DNA from: Caldiserica bacterium UBA4822 | Lineage (GTDB): Bacteria; Caldisericota; Caldisericia; Cryosericales; Cryosericaceae | NCBI GenBank assembly: GCA_002402295.1 | Contig: DHFO01000001.1 | Location: 1-9,786 of the forward strand | Reading direction: 5' to 3' | Length of the DNA: 9,786 nucleotides | In this document: positions 1-7,349 of the stretch, one piece after another | Layout of the letters: each line of letters opens with the position of its first letter | Numbering within the stretch: the stretch's first letter is position 1 | Program-made: the position numbers and the translations under genes | Notes under the pieces: model-generated | Seen by the model: the letters and a program-made list of their open reading frames with translations, nothing else | Told to the model about the DNA's origin: nothing | The model's database searches: none

Positions 1-27
1 GTGGCCTGGGCGCTCGACGGAAGGGGC

Positions 28-56
28 GGCTGCCCGGGAACAGCGTCCCGGCAGCC
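28..56 (-). terminator. Hairpin just downstream of ptb, probable operon terminator
   Basis: On the minus strand, beginning 9 nt after the ptb stop codon, GGCTGCC pairs perfectly with GGCAGCC. A further 4-bp inner stem (GGGA/TCCC) lies across a one-base bulge, and the loop is 6 nt. This is a very stable GC-rich hairpin in the right place to end the eight-gene transcript. The bases after it (GCCCCTTCC) are pyrimidine-rich but have no run of T, so it is not a textbook intrinsic terminator. It could also be a 3'-end stabiliser upstream of a Rho-dependent stop. No gene is seen in bases 1-65. Confidence 0.5.
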
Positions 57-65
57 TGAATACGC

Positions 66-989
66 TCAATCAGCTCTTGCTACTTCCTCCTGCATCGCGC
101 AAAGAATCGTGAGAGCGATAGAGCACAACTTCGACTCGGCCCTGTCTGCCCTAGAGGGAACCATGATGGGGGCCGAGGCTCCCGCGACGGTTACAGCAAA
201 GTGACGGTGGGCATAGTACTCGATGGACTTTCCCAGGATGTTGCCGGCTGCAATGTTCGGCACAATCAGGATATCAGCATCTCCCGCAACCGCTGACTTG
301 ATTCCTTTTTTGTCGGCGGCATAGCGGGATACAGCGACGTCCAGCGCGAAGGGGCCGTCCACGATGCAGCCCTTGATCTGGCCAAGCTGGCCCATCTTTG
401 ACAGCGTTGCCGCGTTGATGGTTTCCGGCATTTCAGGATTGACTACCTCGACGGCACACAGGAGAGCAACCTTGGGAAGGGAATTGCCGAGTTTATGCGC
501 GACACCGACGGCGTTGTCGATGACTGCCAGCAACAGAGTGAGATCTGGCGCGACGACAATGCCGCCGTCGCTCATCAGGATCATCTTCTTCTGGCCATCC
601 TGCTCGTCTTCATATGCGGCGACGCTCGTCATGATGCTGCCGGTTCGCAAGCCCCAGTCCTTGTTCAGAGCCGCCTTCATCAGAACGCTGGTTTTCGTGG
701 TACCCTTCAGAAGAACGCCACCATGCTTAACGGCCTCGACAGCAACGTGAGCCTTTTCCTCCTCCGAACCCGCCTCAAGAATGTCCTTGACAAACCTCCT
801 GTCAGAAAAGGAGGCAAGGCTCTTCTCGATCTTCCGAGGATCACCAACGAGCACTGCCTCACCGAATCCCCGCTCATAGCTTTGTTCAACAGCCTGCAGT
901 GCGTCGATGTCCTCTCCTCCCGCTACAATCACGGGAGTCCTTCCCTTGCCCTTCAGTTGTTCAAACAGTTCTTCAAATGTGGTAATCAT
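66..989 (-). CDS. ptb: Phosphate butyryltransferase (phosphotransbutyrylase; acyl-CoA:phosphate acyltransferase)
   Basis: This 307-residue cytosolic enzyme transfers an acyl group from CoA to phosphate, giving acyl-phosphate for the kinase encoded just upstream. The whole length fits the phosphate acetyl/butyryltransferase family, and about 300 residues is the usual Ptb size. Visible family segments are LLKGTTKT (93-100), VDGPFALD (210-217), AGDADILIVPNIAAGN (235-250) and PSRAD (278-282). I start it at ATG 989 because the protein there begins like Ptb (MITTFEELFEQ) and AGGA lies a few bases upstream. The same frame is open to 1070, but those 27 extra residues lie inside buk and look non-coding. 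It follows the buk stop by 10 nt. The family accepts butyryl-, isobutyryl- and isovaleryl-CoA, and a plain Pta role is less likely beside buk. With iorAB next door, branched or aryl-acetyl-CoA is plausible but unproven. Confidence 0.93.
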   Translation of the reverse strand: MITTFEELFEQLKGKGRTPVIVAGGEDIDALQAVEQSYERGFGEAVLVGDPRKIEKSLASFSDRRFVKDILEAGSEEEKAHVAVEAVKHGGVLLKGTTKTSVLMKAALNKDWGLRTGSIMTSVAAYEDEQDGQKKMILMSDGGIVVAPDLTLLLAVIDNAVGVAHKLGNSLPKVALLCAVEVVNPEMPETINAATLSKMGQLGQIKGCIVDGPFALDVAVSRYAADKKGIKSAVAGDADILIVPNIAAGNILGKSIEYYAHRHFAVTVAGASAPIMVPSRADRAESKLCSIALTILCAMQEEVARAD

Positions 990-999
990 CACTCTGTCC

Positions 1000-2076
1000 T
1001 CACGACACGTATTCCTTCGGTTTGTCTTGCCCGCGAAGGACCCGCAGGGCAGCAGCCGCCAGCGCCTCAAGCTCGCCTTCGCCCGGATACACCTTGATAG
1101 GGGCTATCCAGCTGACATACTCGGTGACCTCGGCCACAAGGTCCTGGTCATTGGCCATGCCGCCCGTCAGGAGGATCGCCTCCGCTGTGCCTTTCAGTGC
1201 TGCGGCCATTGCCCCTATTTCTTTTCCTATCTGATAGCACATTGCATGGAAGACAAGAGTTGCTTCCGCGTTTCCCGAAGATACCATCTCCTTGGCCTTC
1301 CGCAAATCATTCGTGCCCAGGTACGACACAAGTCCACCCTTCTTCGTCGTATAGTCCAGGACTTGTTTTTCGTTCATGCCGCTTCTGAAACAGAACTTGA
1401 TGAGAAGCGTGGTCGGCAGAGCGCCGCTGCGCTCAGGCGAGAAGGGTCCGCCATCCATGGCGCCGCTCGTATCGACCATGCGGCCACCCTTCACGGCCGT
1501 TATGCTGATACCACCCCCGAGGTGGCCGACAACGACGTTCAGCTGCGAGATGTCCTTGCCAACTGAGGCAGCATACTTGAATAGCGTTGCCCGCGTGTTT
1601 AGAGCGTGCGACAGGGTGGGGCGCTCGAGTTCCTTGAGCCCAGAAATCCGTGCGACATCCTCGAACTCATCGACACACACGGGGTCGGCAATATACGCTG
1701 GTACTCCGATCTGCTCAGCAATCGCCAGCGCCATCAGAGCGCCGACGTTCGACGCATGGTCGTGGGAGGACCTTCTGAGGTCACTGATCATCGCATCGTT
1801 GACAATAAACGTGCCCGCGGGCAAAGGCTTCACGATGCCCCCTCGTCCAATGACAGCGTCAATGCTCTTGAGGTCGATACTGTTGCGGGCAAGAAGTTCC
1901 AGCACTCCTTTGACCCGCAAGTCTTTCTGGTCCAGCGCAGTGGGATACTGAGCGAGTTCTTCAACGCTGTGGGATACTGAGCTCGTATAGACGAGTTTGT
2001 CGTCCTCGAACAACCCCACCTTGGTGGAGGTGGAACCCGGATCCATTGCCAGGATCCTTGCGTGGCCGGTTTTCAT
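1000..2076 (-). CDS. buk: Butyrate kinase (short/branched-chain fatty acid kinase)
   Basis: This 358-residue kinase of the acetate/butyrate kinase (ASKHA) superfamily makes ATP from acyl-phosphate and ADP, releasing the free acid. Length matches Buk, not acetate kinase (about 400). Seen: N-terminal phosphate loop MDPGSTSTKVG (11-21), GRGG (77-80), GHLGGGIS (184-191), the family stretch SGAMDGGPFSPERSG (204-218), adenosine-loop LTGGMA (303-308) and PGEGELEALA (331-340). It starts 3 nt after the iorB stop. AAGGA sits about 13 nt before the ATG, rather far, so translation may be coupled to iorB. ptb follows after 10 nt. The order buk-ptb reverses the clostridial ptb-buk order. The usual substrates are butyrate, isobutyrate and isovalerate. 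Here the substrate is inferred to be whatever acyl-CoA IorAB makes. This is the substrate-level phosphorylation step of the operon. Confidence 0.93.
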   Translation of the reverse strand: MKTGHARILAMDPGSTSTKVGLFEDDKLVYTSSVSHSVEELAQYPTALDQKDLRVKGVLELLARNSIDLKSIDAVIGRGGIVKPLPAGTFIVNDAMISDLRRSSHDHASNVGALMALAIAEQIGVPAYIADPVCVDEFEDVARISGLKELERPTLSHALNTRATLFKYAASVGKDISQLNVVVGHLGGGISITAVKGGRMVDTSGAMDGGPFSPERSGALPTTLLIKFCFRSGMNEKQVLDYTTKKGGLVSYLGTNDLRKAKEMVSSGNAEATLVFHAMCYQIGKEIGAMAAALKGTAEAILLTGGMANDQDLVAEVTEYVSWIAPIKVYPGEGELEALAAAALRVLRGQDKPKEYVS

Positions 2077-2079
2077 CGA

Positions 2080-2679
2080 CTATGCCAGATCCTTCGTTGC
2101 CTGCTCGAAGCCCATGTCGAAAGCGCGCAGGTTGGCATCGATCGCCTTGGCGGGGAGGTTCTCCTTCATGGCGGCCACCAGGTACTCCCGCTCGATCGGG
2201 AATCCAGGGACCGCGGACGATGCGCCCAGCATGACCATATTGAGAGCAAGTACGTTCCCCGCCTCGCGGGCGATGTCTTCTGCATTCAGCACGACAACCT
2301 TCCTGATTCTTGACTTCAACTCATTGATGTATGTCACTGGCTCCATGTACTTGGACTGACCAAGGGCGACGGTAACCGGCACAATCGGCTGAACGTTGAC
2401 AACCGCAACGGTGTCCTTGCTCAGCTTGTCAGTTGCGCGAAGCGATTCGGCAGGCTCAAATGAGATGAGAAGGTCAGTTCCACCGCGTTCAATGATCGGG
2501 CTGTATGCATCGCCGATCTTCATCTCGGCAGGAACAGAGCCGCCACGCTGGGCCATGCCGTGGATCTCGCTCATGACAACGTTGACACCCTTGCGTACAC
2601 ACGCAAGGCCCAGAACCATCGAGGTTCGGACAACGCCCTGTCCACCCACACCCGTAATATAGATGTTGTATGTCTTCAT
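2080..2679 (-). CDS. iorB: Indolepyruvate:ferredoxin oxidoreductase, beta subunit
   Basis: This 199-residue subunit is the gamma-type domain of 2-oxoacid:ferredoxin oxidoreductases and partners IorA in the oxidative decarboxylation of aryl-pyruvates to acyl-CoA. It shows the glycine-rich motif GVGGQG (10-15) followed by VVRTSMVLG, and the IorB stretch SEIHGMAQRGGSV (37-49). About 200 residues is the normal IorB length. The start is ATG 2679: its ATG overlaps the iorA stop as ATGA, and AGGAG lies 8-9 bases upstream inside the iorA end. The frame stays open to 2745, but that part runs over the iorA ferredoxin domain and is discarded. The 4-nt overlap with iorA implies coupled translation at equal stoichiometry, as expected for an alpha/beta complex. 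Confidence 0.95.
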   Translation of the reverse strand: MKTYNIYITGVGGQGVVRTSMVLGLACVRKGVNVVMSEIHGMAQRGGSVPAEMKIGDAYSPIIERGGTDLLISFEPAESLRATDKLSKDTVAVVNVQPIVPVTVALGQSKYMEPVTYINELKSRIRKVVVLNAEDIAREAGNVLALNMVMLGASSAVPGFPIEREYLVAAMKENLPAKAIDANLRAFDMGFEQATKDLA

Positions 2680-4535
2680 GGCTGTCTCCTGACGCTGATT
2701 GCCTTCTGGGGGCATACCTGCACGCACACCGCGCAACCGCTGCACAGAGCTTCGTCAATGGCAACTGTGCCATCCTCGTCGACGAACATCGCAGGGCAGG
2801 CAAATCTTGTGACGCAAACCATGCATTTGTCGCATGCCTCCCGGTTGACTGCAAACACAAGCTTTTTCTTCTGCGTTTCACCCTTGGGCTTGATCATGAC
2901 ACAGGGGTGCTTGGCAATCACGACAGCAACTCCGTCAAAGGCCAGCGCTTCCTCCATCACAGCCTGTGCAGCCGCCAGGTTTGCGGGATCTACGGTCTTC
3001 ACGAACCCAACTCCTATCGCCTTGGTGATTGCCTCGATGGACACCTCTGGGGCTGCATCCCCCATGCCATTGACAGGAATCCCTGGGTTGGGCTGGCCGC
3101 CTGTCATCGCAGTAATCCGGTTGTCGAGCACAACAATGACCAGCTTACGTGCTGCATGCACCGCGTTGACAAGAGGTGGCATGCCGGAATGAAAGAAGGT
3201 AGAATCTCCAATGAAGCCGACGACCTTCTGGTCAGTGGCAACCGAAAGACCGCTCGCAGTCCCGATGCTGGAACCCATGGACAGCAGATAGTCCGCCATC
3301 TTGAACGGAGCCGCCGCGCTCAGGGAGTAGCAGCCAATATCTGTTGGGTAGATTGCATTCTTGATTCCGAGGTGCTCGATGGCCGCCTTGGTCGCCGAAT
3401 ACATCATACGGTGTCCGCATCCCGGGCACCAGACTGGCGGGCGGACGGGCAACTGGAGGTCTGTGGCTACGGGCTCTTTCTCAGGCAACGTCGTGCCCAG
3501 TGCCTTGCCGATGCCTGCCTTGAGAATGTCCGTGCTGAACTCATAGGGCATGGGCATAGTGCCATCAAGCTTTCCATATACCTTCTTGTTCAATCCGTAC
3601 TTGCCGATGATCGCCAGGACTTCCTTTTCCATGATCGGGTCAACCTCTTCGGCGACGAGAATCGCGTCATGGCCGTTGATGAACTCAAGAACCGTGTTCT
3701 CAGGAAATGGATAGGTGAAGGTCAACTTGAGTACGTCGACTGGCAGGTCGTATTCCTGCACCACGTCCATGGCATAGTTGAACGTCGGCCCACTCGTCAG
3801 GACTCCCAGTTTTCCGCCCTGCCCATAGACCCTGTTCCAAGGGCTGCTCTCCACGTCCCTGGCCAACTCGGCAAGGACCCCCAGAATTCGCTTGTGCGCC
3901 ACATAGGCAGCAGCAGGCAAGGGGACAAATCGGCCCGGGTCCTGGATGAATTCGCCCTTCTGCTTGCCAACGTGGACCTCACCCATCGTCACGACACCAC
4001 GCATATGCGAGACTCTTGTCGTCGTTCTCATGAGCACTGCGAGCCCGGATTTCTCGGAGACCTCAAAGGCATACTGCATGAGATCCTTCATTTCCTGTGG
4101 GCTGGACGGTTCCAGCAACGGGGCATTACCAAGTCTGGCGTACCATCGGTTATCCTGCTCGTTCTGTGACGACCACATGGAAGGGTCGTCCGCACTCAGG
4201 ACGATCATGCCTGCGCGCAGCTTGGTGTATGCAAGGGACATGAACGAATCCGCTGCAACGTTGAGCCCGACGTGCTTCATCCATACAAAGGACCGGAGCC
4301 CCGACGCAGCCGCAGAGGCCGCCACTTCCAGAGCCACCTTTTCATTGCTCGAAAACTCAAAGTACATCCCTGCATCCTTGGCAACATCCATGAAGACGTC
4401 ACCGATTTCGGATGACGGGGTCCCCGGATACGTTGCCGCCACAGAGATACGGTTCTCCAGTGCACCTCGGACGACCGCTTCGTTGCCCAGCAGGTACAGT
4501 TTGCTGCCGGACGGTGCTGTCAATATGTCACTCAT
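2676..4535 (-). CDS. iorA: Indolepyruvate:ferredoxin oxidoreductase, alpha subunit
   Basis: This 619-residue thiamine-diphosphate and iron-sulfur subunit converts an aryl- or branched 2-oxoacid plus CoA and oxidised ferredoxin to acyl-CoA, CO2 and reduced ferredoxin. Order of domains: the POR N-terminal domain with TYPGTPSSEI (34-43) and MKHVGLNVAAD (86-96); domain II around 240-340; the TPP domain with CPGCGHR (370-376), GDSTFFHSG (443-451) and LDNRITAMTG (470-479); then two ferredoxin clusters. Cluster 1 cysteines are C568, C571, C574 and C580 (CX2CX2CX5CP). Cluster 2 cysteines are C598, C601, C604 and C608 (CX2CX2CX3CP). Length is typical. ATG 4535 is preceded by a strong AAGGAGGT with 9 nt spacing. 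It is the first gene of the second block, after a 157-nt spacer. The IorA family is known for indolepyruvate, phenylpyruvate and hydroxyphenylpyruvate; branched oxoacids are possible. Confidence 0.96.
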   Translation of the reverse strand: MSDILTAPSGSKLYLLGNEAVVRGALENRISVAATYPGTPSSEIGDVFMDVAKDAGMYFEFSSNEKVALEVAASAAASGLRSFVWMKHVGLNVAADSFMSLAYTKLRAGMIVLSADDPSMWSSQNEQDNRWYARLGNAPLLEPSSPQEMKDLMQYAFEVSEKSGLAVLMRTTTRVSHMRGVVTMGEVHVGKQKGEFIQDPGRFVPLPAAAYVAHKRILGVLAELARDVESSPWNRVYGQGGKLGVLTSGPTFNYAMDVVQEYDLPVDVLKLTFTYPFPENTVLEFINGHDAILVAEEVDPIMEKEVLAIIGKYGLNKKVYGKLDGTMPMPYEFSTDILKAGIGKALGTTLPEKEPVATDLQLPVRPPVWCPGCGHRMMYSATKAAIEHLGIKNAIYPTDIGCYSLSAAAPFKMADYLLSMGSSIGTASGLSVATDQKVVGFIGDSTFFHSGMPPLVNAVHAARKLVIVVLDNRITAMTGGQPNPGIPVNGMGDAAPEVSIEAITKAIGVGFVKTVDPANLAAAQAVMEEALAFDGVAVVIAKHPCVMIKPKGETQKKKLVFAVNREACDKCMVCVTRFACPAMFVDEDGTVAIDEALCSGCAVCVQVCPQKAISVRRQP

Positions 4536-4628
4536 TTCTCACCTACCTCCTTGTCAATGCTACTGAACCTGATTGGCGCGCATAGCACACTCGACTCGGT
4601 GCCATGCGCCTCTTCGTCCCGAGAGCCT

Positions 4629-4662
4629 GTGCGGGCACCCCGCTGCTGTGGCGTGCCCGCAC
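4629..4662. repeat. Perfect 10-bp inverted repeat in the transporter-iorA spacer
   Basis: GTGCGGGCAC (4629-4638) and GTGCCCGCAC (4653-4662) are exact reverse complements around a 14-nt loop, and the loop can add a few more pairs. As RNA this is a very stable hairpin about 95 nt before iorA. There is no T-run on either side in either direction, so I do not call it a simple terminator. It is more likely an RNA processing or stability element, an attenuating pause, or a protein-binding dyad that lets the ior-buk-ptb half be expressed at a different level. The remainder of 4536-4692 holds only the iorA ribosome-binding site; no convincing promoter or gene is visible. Confidence 0.6.
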
Positions 4663-4690
4663 TACGTCCAGCCTCGACCCCTCTTCTGCG

Positions 4691-4710
4691 GTTCAGGCGG
4701 CAGCCTGAAC
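4691..4710. repeat. 8-bp inverted repeat spanning the transporter stop codon
   Basis: GTTCAGGC and GCCTGAAC are exact reverse complements with a 4-nt loop, and the transporter TGA stop (4695-4693) lies inside one arm. On the minus strand the hairpin is followed by CGCAGAAGAGG, not by T residues. On the plus strand it is followed by a pyrimidine stretch ending CTCTTTT, but nothing is seen that would be transcribed that way. With the hairpin at 4629-4662 it gives two stable structures within about 80 nt of the 3' end of the transporter gene, suggesting partial termination or mRNA processing between the two halves of the operon. Confidence 0.5.
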
Positions 4711-5856
4711 CAGTTCTCTCCTCTTTTGCACGATCTTCCGCGGGGCCACGATCAGAACAGGCAGCACAATGACAATGATGCCGATGTAGCCCAGTAGGCC
4801 ATATCCTCTCTTGACAATCGTCACAATACCAAGGTTTGAAACCGCCCAGCAGGCAACAATCCAGACGACCGTCCATACTCTGAGCCTGAACTTGTCATCG
4901 CCCCAGCGCCCTTTGGCGCCCTTGCCATATGTAGACCAGCGCTGCGCGTTCGCATGAATCATGGAAACGGCGGTCGTGACCAGTGCACACAGGAGCATCA
5001 GGTTGTACAGGATGGAGAACACAGGCGACATCTCCTTGATGATTGAGAGCGTGGGTGCTGCATCCTTGACAACAGCAGGATAGTTCCCAGCCAGTACAAG
5101 GCACATCCCAACCAGCATGAGACCATTGATGAGGAAGCCGAGAACCGCTGCCATGACAGAATCCTTGTGGGTCTTGAGGACTGCTCCACCGTTGATATAG
5201 GATCCTATGGAGCATACCTGGAAGCTCCCGTACATCAGCATGAACCAGAACGGGCTCTGAAAGAACGACGGGCCAAAGAGAGGTGTCGTCGCAGGGACAT
5301 TCTTCAGGTTCGGCGCAATGGTAGGTAGCCGGAACACGACCAGCAGAATGACAACCACGATGATGCCGAAGGACATCCATGCGGAACTGTCCAGAACACG
5401 TTTCAGGCCATACGAAGCAAACAGGTAGACAACAACAGCGCCCAGGATGTAGCCCAGCCACAGCGGGATTTTGAGTCCTCCCAGCAACCCTCCCAGCGCA
5501 TTGCCAAAGCCTGCAAGGGTTGCGCCGGCTGCCAACAGAACGGTAATGGTAAATGCAATGTCGTAAAACACCATGTACAGTTTCCCCGCGGGGGCAAAGA
5601 GCGTTTCGAAGAATGTCTTGTAATCTCTGATGCCGCACAACCGCTGAAACTCCCACGCAAAATAGAAGACAACTGCAAGAATCGCCATCGAGAACAACGG
5701 CAGATAGAACGCCCGGTTGCCAAACCGTACAAAGTACTGAGTTTCCTGCGTGCCCAGCGCGAACCCACCACCGACATGTGTCGTGAACCACAGAGCTGCT
5801 ACTTCAAACGCCAGCCATACCCCCACTCTTCCCGCTTTCCCAATCTTCTCGCTCAT
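4693..5856 (-). CDS. ykvI: YkvI-family (COG3949) membrane transporter of the APC/NSS-like fold
   Basis: This is a 387-residue very hydrophobic inner-membrane protein with about ten predicted segments (roughly 11-33, 50-69, 92-118, 130-150, 158-176, 200-222, 235-257, 275-300, 326-345, 350-371). It has a basic tail, KIVQKRRELVQ. The first helix is broken by HVGGGFALGTQE (27-38), the family hallmark resembling the unwound substrate-binding helix of the sodium/neurotransmitter symporter-like fold. YkvI proteins have no firmly established substrate; by fold a secondary transporter of amino or organic acids is expected. ATG 5856 has GGAGGGG a few bases upstream. It lies 54 nt after the dehydrogenase gene and before iorA. 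That placement suggests it imports the hydroxyacid or related amino acid, or exports the acid product. The direction and substrate are inference; the family is fairly sure. Confidence 0.82.
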   Translation of the reverse strand: MSEKIGKAGRVGVWLAFEVAALWFTTHVGGGFALGTQETQYFVRFGNRAFYLPLFSMAILAVVFYFAWEFQRLCGIRDYKTFFETLFAPAGKLYMVFYDIAFTITVLLAAGATLAGFGNALGGLLGGLKIPLWLGYILGAVVVYLFASYGLKRVLDSSAWMSFGIIVVVILLVVFRLPTIAPNLKNVPATTPLFGPSFFQSPFWFMLMYGSFQVCSIGSYINGGAVLKTHKDSVMAAVLGFLINGLMLVGMCLVLAGNYPAVVKDAAPTLSIIKEMSPVFSILYNLMLLCALVTTAVSMIHANAQRWSTYGKGAKGRWGDDKFRLRVWTVVWIVACWAVSNLGIVTIVKRGYGLLGYIGIIVIVLPVLIVAPRKIVQKRRELVQAAA

Positions 5857-5910
5857 TATCCCCTCCAGTTCAGGATGTGTAGGTATCTCTTGCCAACCGT
5901 TGTCGTGAGA

Positions 5911-7335
5911 CTACTTCAGATCGAAGATCTTGCCAGGATTCAAGATACCGTTGGGATCAAACACCTCCTTTATTCCCCGCATCAAAGCAATCGGATACTC
6001 GCCCAGAGCCTGACTCAGAACGTGCTTCTTGCCCAGTCCGATGCCGTGTTCTCCAGAAACTGTGCCACCCATCTGTGCGCCCAACATGCATAGTTCGCCG
6101 TACACCTTCTCCGAGTACTCAATCCAAGCCTGGTTGCTGCGACTCTCCTTGTCCAGGATGTTCGGGTGGATGTTGCCGTCTCCGATATGCCCGAAGAAGA
6201 ACAGCTGAAGGTCGGGATACTTGGTCATGATGTCTCTGGCCTTCACGATAAACTCCGCGACCTCGGAGCGGGGGACAACGACATCACCGGCCAGCATGTG
6301 GGGAAATTTCTCCAGCACGACGCTGGGCATCTGCTGGCGAACAGTCCATAGCTTGTCAGATTCTGTCTTTGTCGATGCCACGAAGACATCCAGCGCACCC
6401 ATGTCCAGGCATGCCGTTCCTGCCTTCTCTGCGAGCTCATCCAGCTCGTCCTGGTTCTTGCCTTCCAGTGTAAAGAGCAGATAGGCAGCTGCCTGGTCCT
6501 GCGCTGGGAAGGCTGGCAACTTCAGATGTTCCACCGTCGTCTTGACAGAAAAGATGTCCATGAACTCCATCGTGATTGGATACACTTTCGTTGTTCGAAT
6601 AACATTACTCGAGGCTTTCACGGCATCGTCGAAGTTGGCAAACGGTACCAGAAGGTCGACCGTCATGTTAGGGGGAACGGTAAGGTTGATGATGACCTTC
6701 GTGACCACCGCCAGTGTTCCTTCTGATCCAACCATAAGTTGGAGGAGGCTGTACCCGCTTGTTTCCTTGCGCCTCTTGCCACCAAGGACAAGCTTCTCTC
6801 CCGTTGCAGAAATGCACTCAATCCCAAGGACGTGACTGCGCGTACTGCCGTACTTGACGACTTTGGCTCCACCCGCATTGGTGACAACGTTCGCCCCGAT
6901 GTAACTTTCCTCAACGCTCATGGGGTAACCCGCATAGAACAGGCCCTTGTCCGCAACGGCCTTGCACAGGTCATTGGTGACGACCCCCGGTTCGCAGACT
7001 GCAACCATGTTCACTTCGTCAATTTCCAGTATCCGGTTCATTTTCTCCATCGACAGGACTATGCCACCATATACCGGCACACATGAACCTGCCAGCCCAG
7101 AGCCGGCACCCCTGGGCGTCACCGGAACATGCTCTCTGTTGGCGAGTTTCATCAGCTGCACGATCTGGTCTTCGTTCTCTGCCTTGACGACCACCTCAGG
7201 CATGTGCAGCCACTGCTTCCCTGCCTCGTCCGAGGCATACGCTTCCAGCTTCTCCGGGTCTGTCAGCACATTCCGCTCGCCAAAGATTGCCTTCAGTTCA
7301 TCTACAATTGCAGGAGTTACCTTGCTGTACTCCAT
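5911..7335 (-). CDS. glcD: FAD-linked 2-hydroxyacid dehydrogenase, GlcD/LctD type (probably Etf-linked)
   Basis: This 474-residue flavoenzyme of the vanillyl-alcohol-oxidase fold oxidises a 2-hydroxyacid, probably of D configuration, to the 2-oxoacid. The N-terminal FAD-binding domain has the loop TPRGAGSGLAGSCVP (73-87), IGANVVTNAGG (146-156) and GSEGTLAVVTKV (203-214). The C-terminal cap has GHIGDGNIHP (382-391), whose histidines bind a metal in related D-2-hydroxyacid dehydrogenases. The end is canonical: SGEHGIGLGKK (427-437) and DPNGILNPGKIF (460-471). GYPMS (136-140) stands where glycolate oxidases usually have a PPDPSS-like stretch. The length is typical, with no fused iron-sulfur domain. 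ATG 7335 follows GGGAGG by 5-6 nt and lies 14 nt after etfA. The etfB-etfA-dehydrogenase order is that of A. woodii lctBCD, so electrons most likely leave through EtfAB. The exact substrate (lactate, aryl-lactate or branched hydroxyacid) cannot be read from sequence. Confidence 0.92.
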   Translation of the reverse strand: MEYSKVTPAIVDELKAIFGERNVLTDPEKLEAYASDEAGKQWLHMPEVVVKAENEDQIVQLMKLANREHVPVTPRGAGSGLAGSCVPVYGGIVLSMEKMNRILEIDEVNMVAVCEPGVVTNDLCKAVADKGLFYAGYPMSVEESYIGANVVTNAGGAKVVKYGSTRSHVLGIECISATGEKLVLGGKRRKETSGYSLLQLMVGSEGTLAVVTKVIINLTVPPNMTVDLLVPFANFDDAVKASSNVIRTTKVYPITMEFMDIFSVKTTVEHLKLPAFPAQDQAAAYLLFTLEGKNQDELDELAEKAGTACLDMGALDVFVASTKTESDKLWTVRQQMPSVVLEKFPHMLAGDVVVPRSEVAEFIVKARDIMTKYPDLQLFFFGHIGDGNIHPNILDKESRSNQAWIEYSEKVYGELCMLGAQMGGTVSGEHGIGLGKKHVLSQALGEYPIALMRGIKEVFDPNGILNPGKIFDLK

Positions 7336-7349
7336 GACTTCCTCCCTTC

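Noticed and set aside
1..204. A 67-codon plus-strand open frame at the left edge
   Set aside because: It runs through the ptb terminator hairpin and antisense to the ptb 3' end, lacks a ribosome-binding site in view and has no family resemblance.
2670..4169. A 499-codon plus-strand open frame opposite iorA
   Set aside because: It is an antisense shadow of a well-conserved gene. The product has no recognisable domain, and iorA on the other strand carries every expected motif.
4552..4557. Perfect TTGACA (minus strand) as a -35 for an iorA promoter
   Set aside because: It abuts the iorA Shine-Dalgarno sequence. A -10 at normal spacing would fall at the start codon, so it cannot drive a useful leadered transcript.
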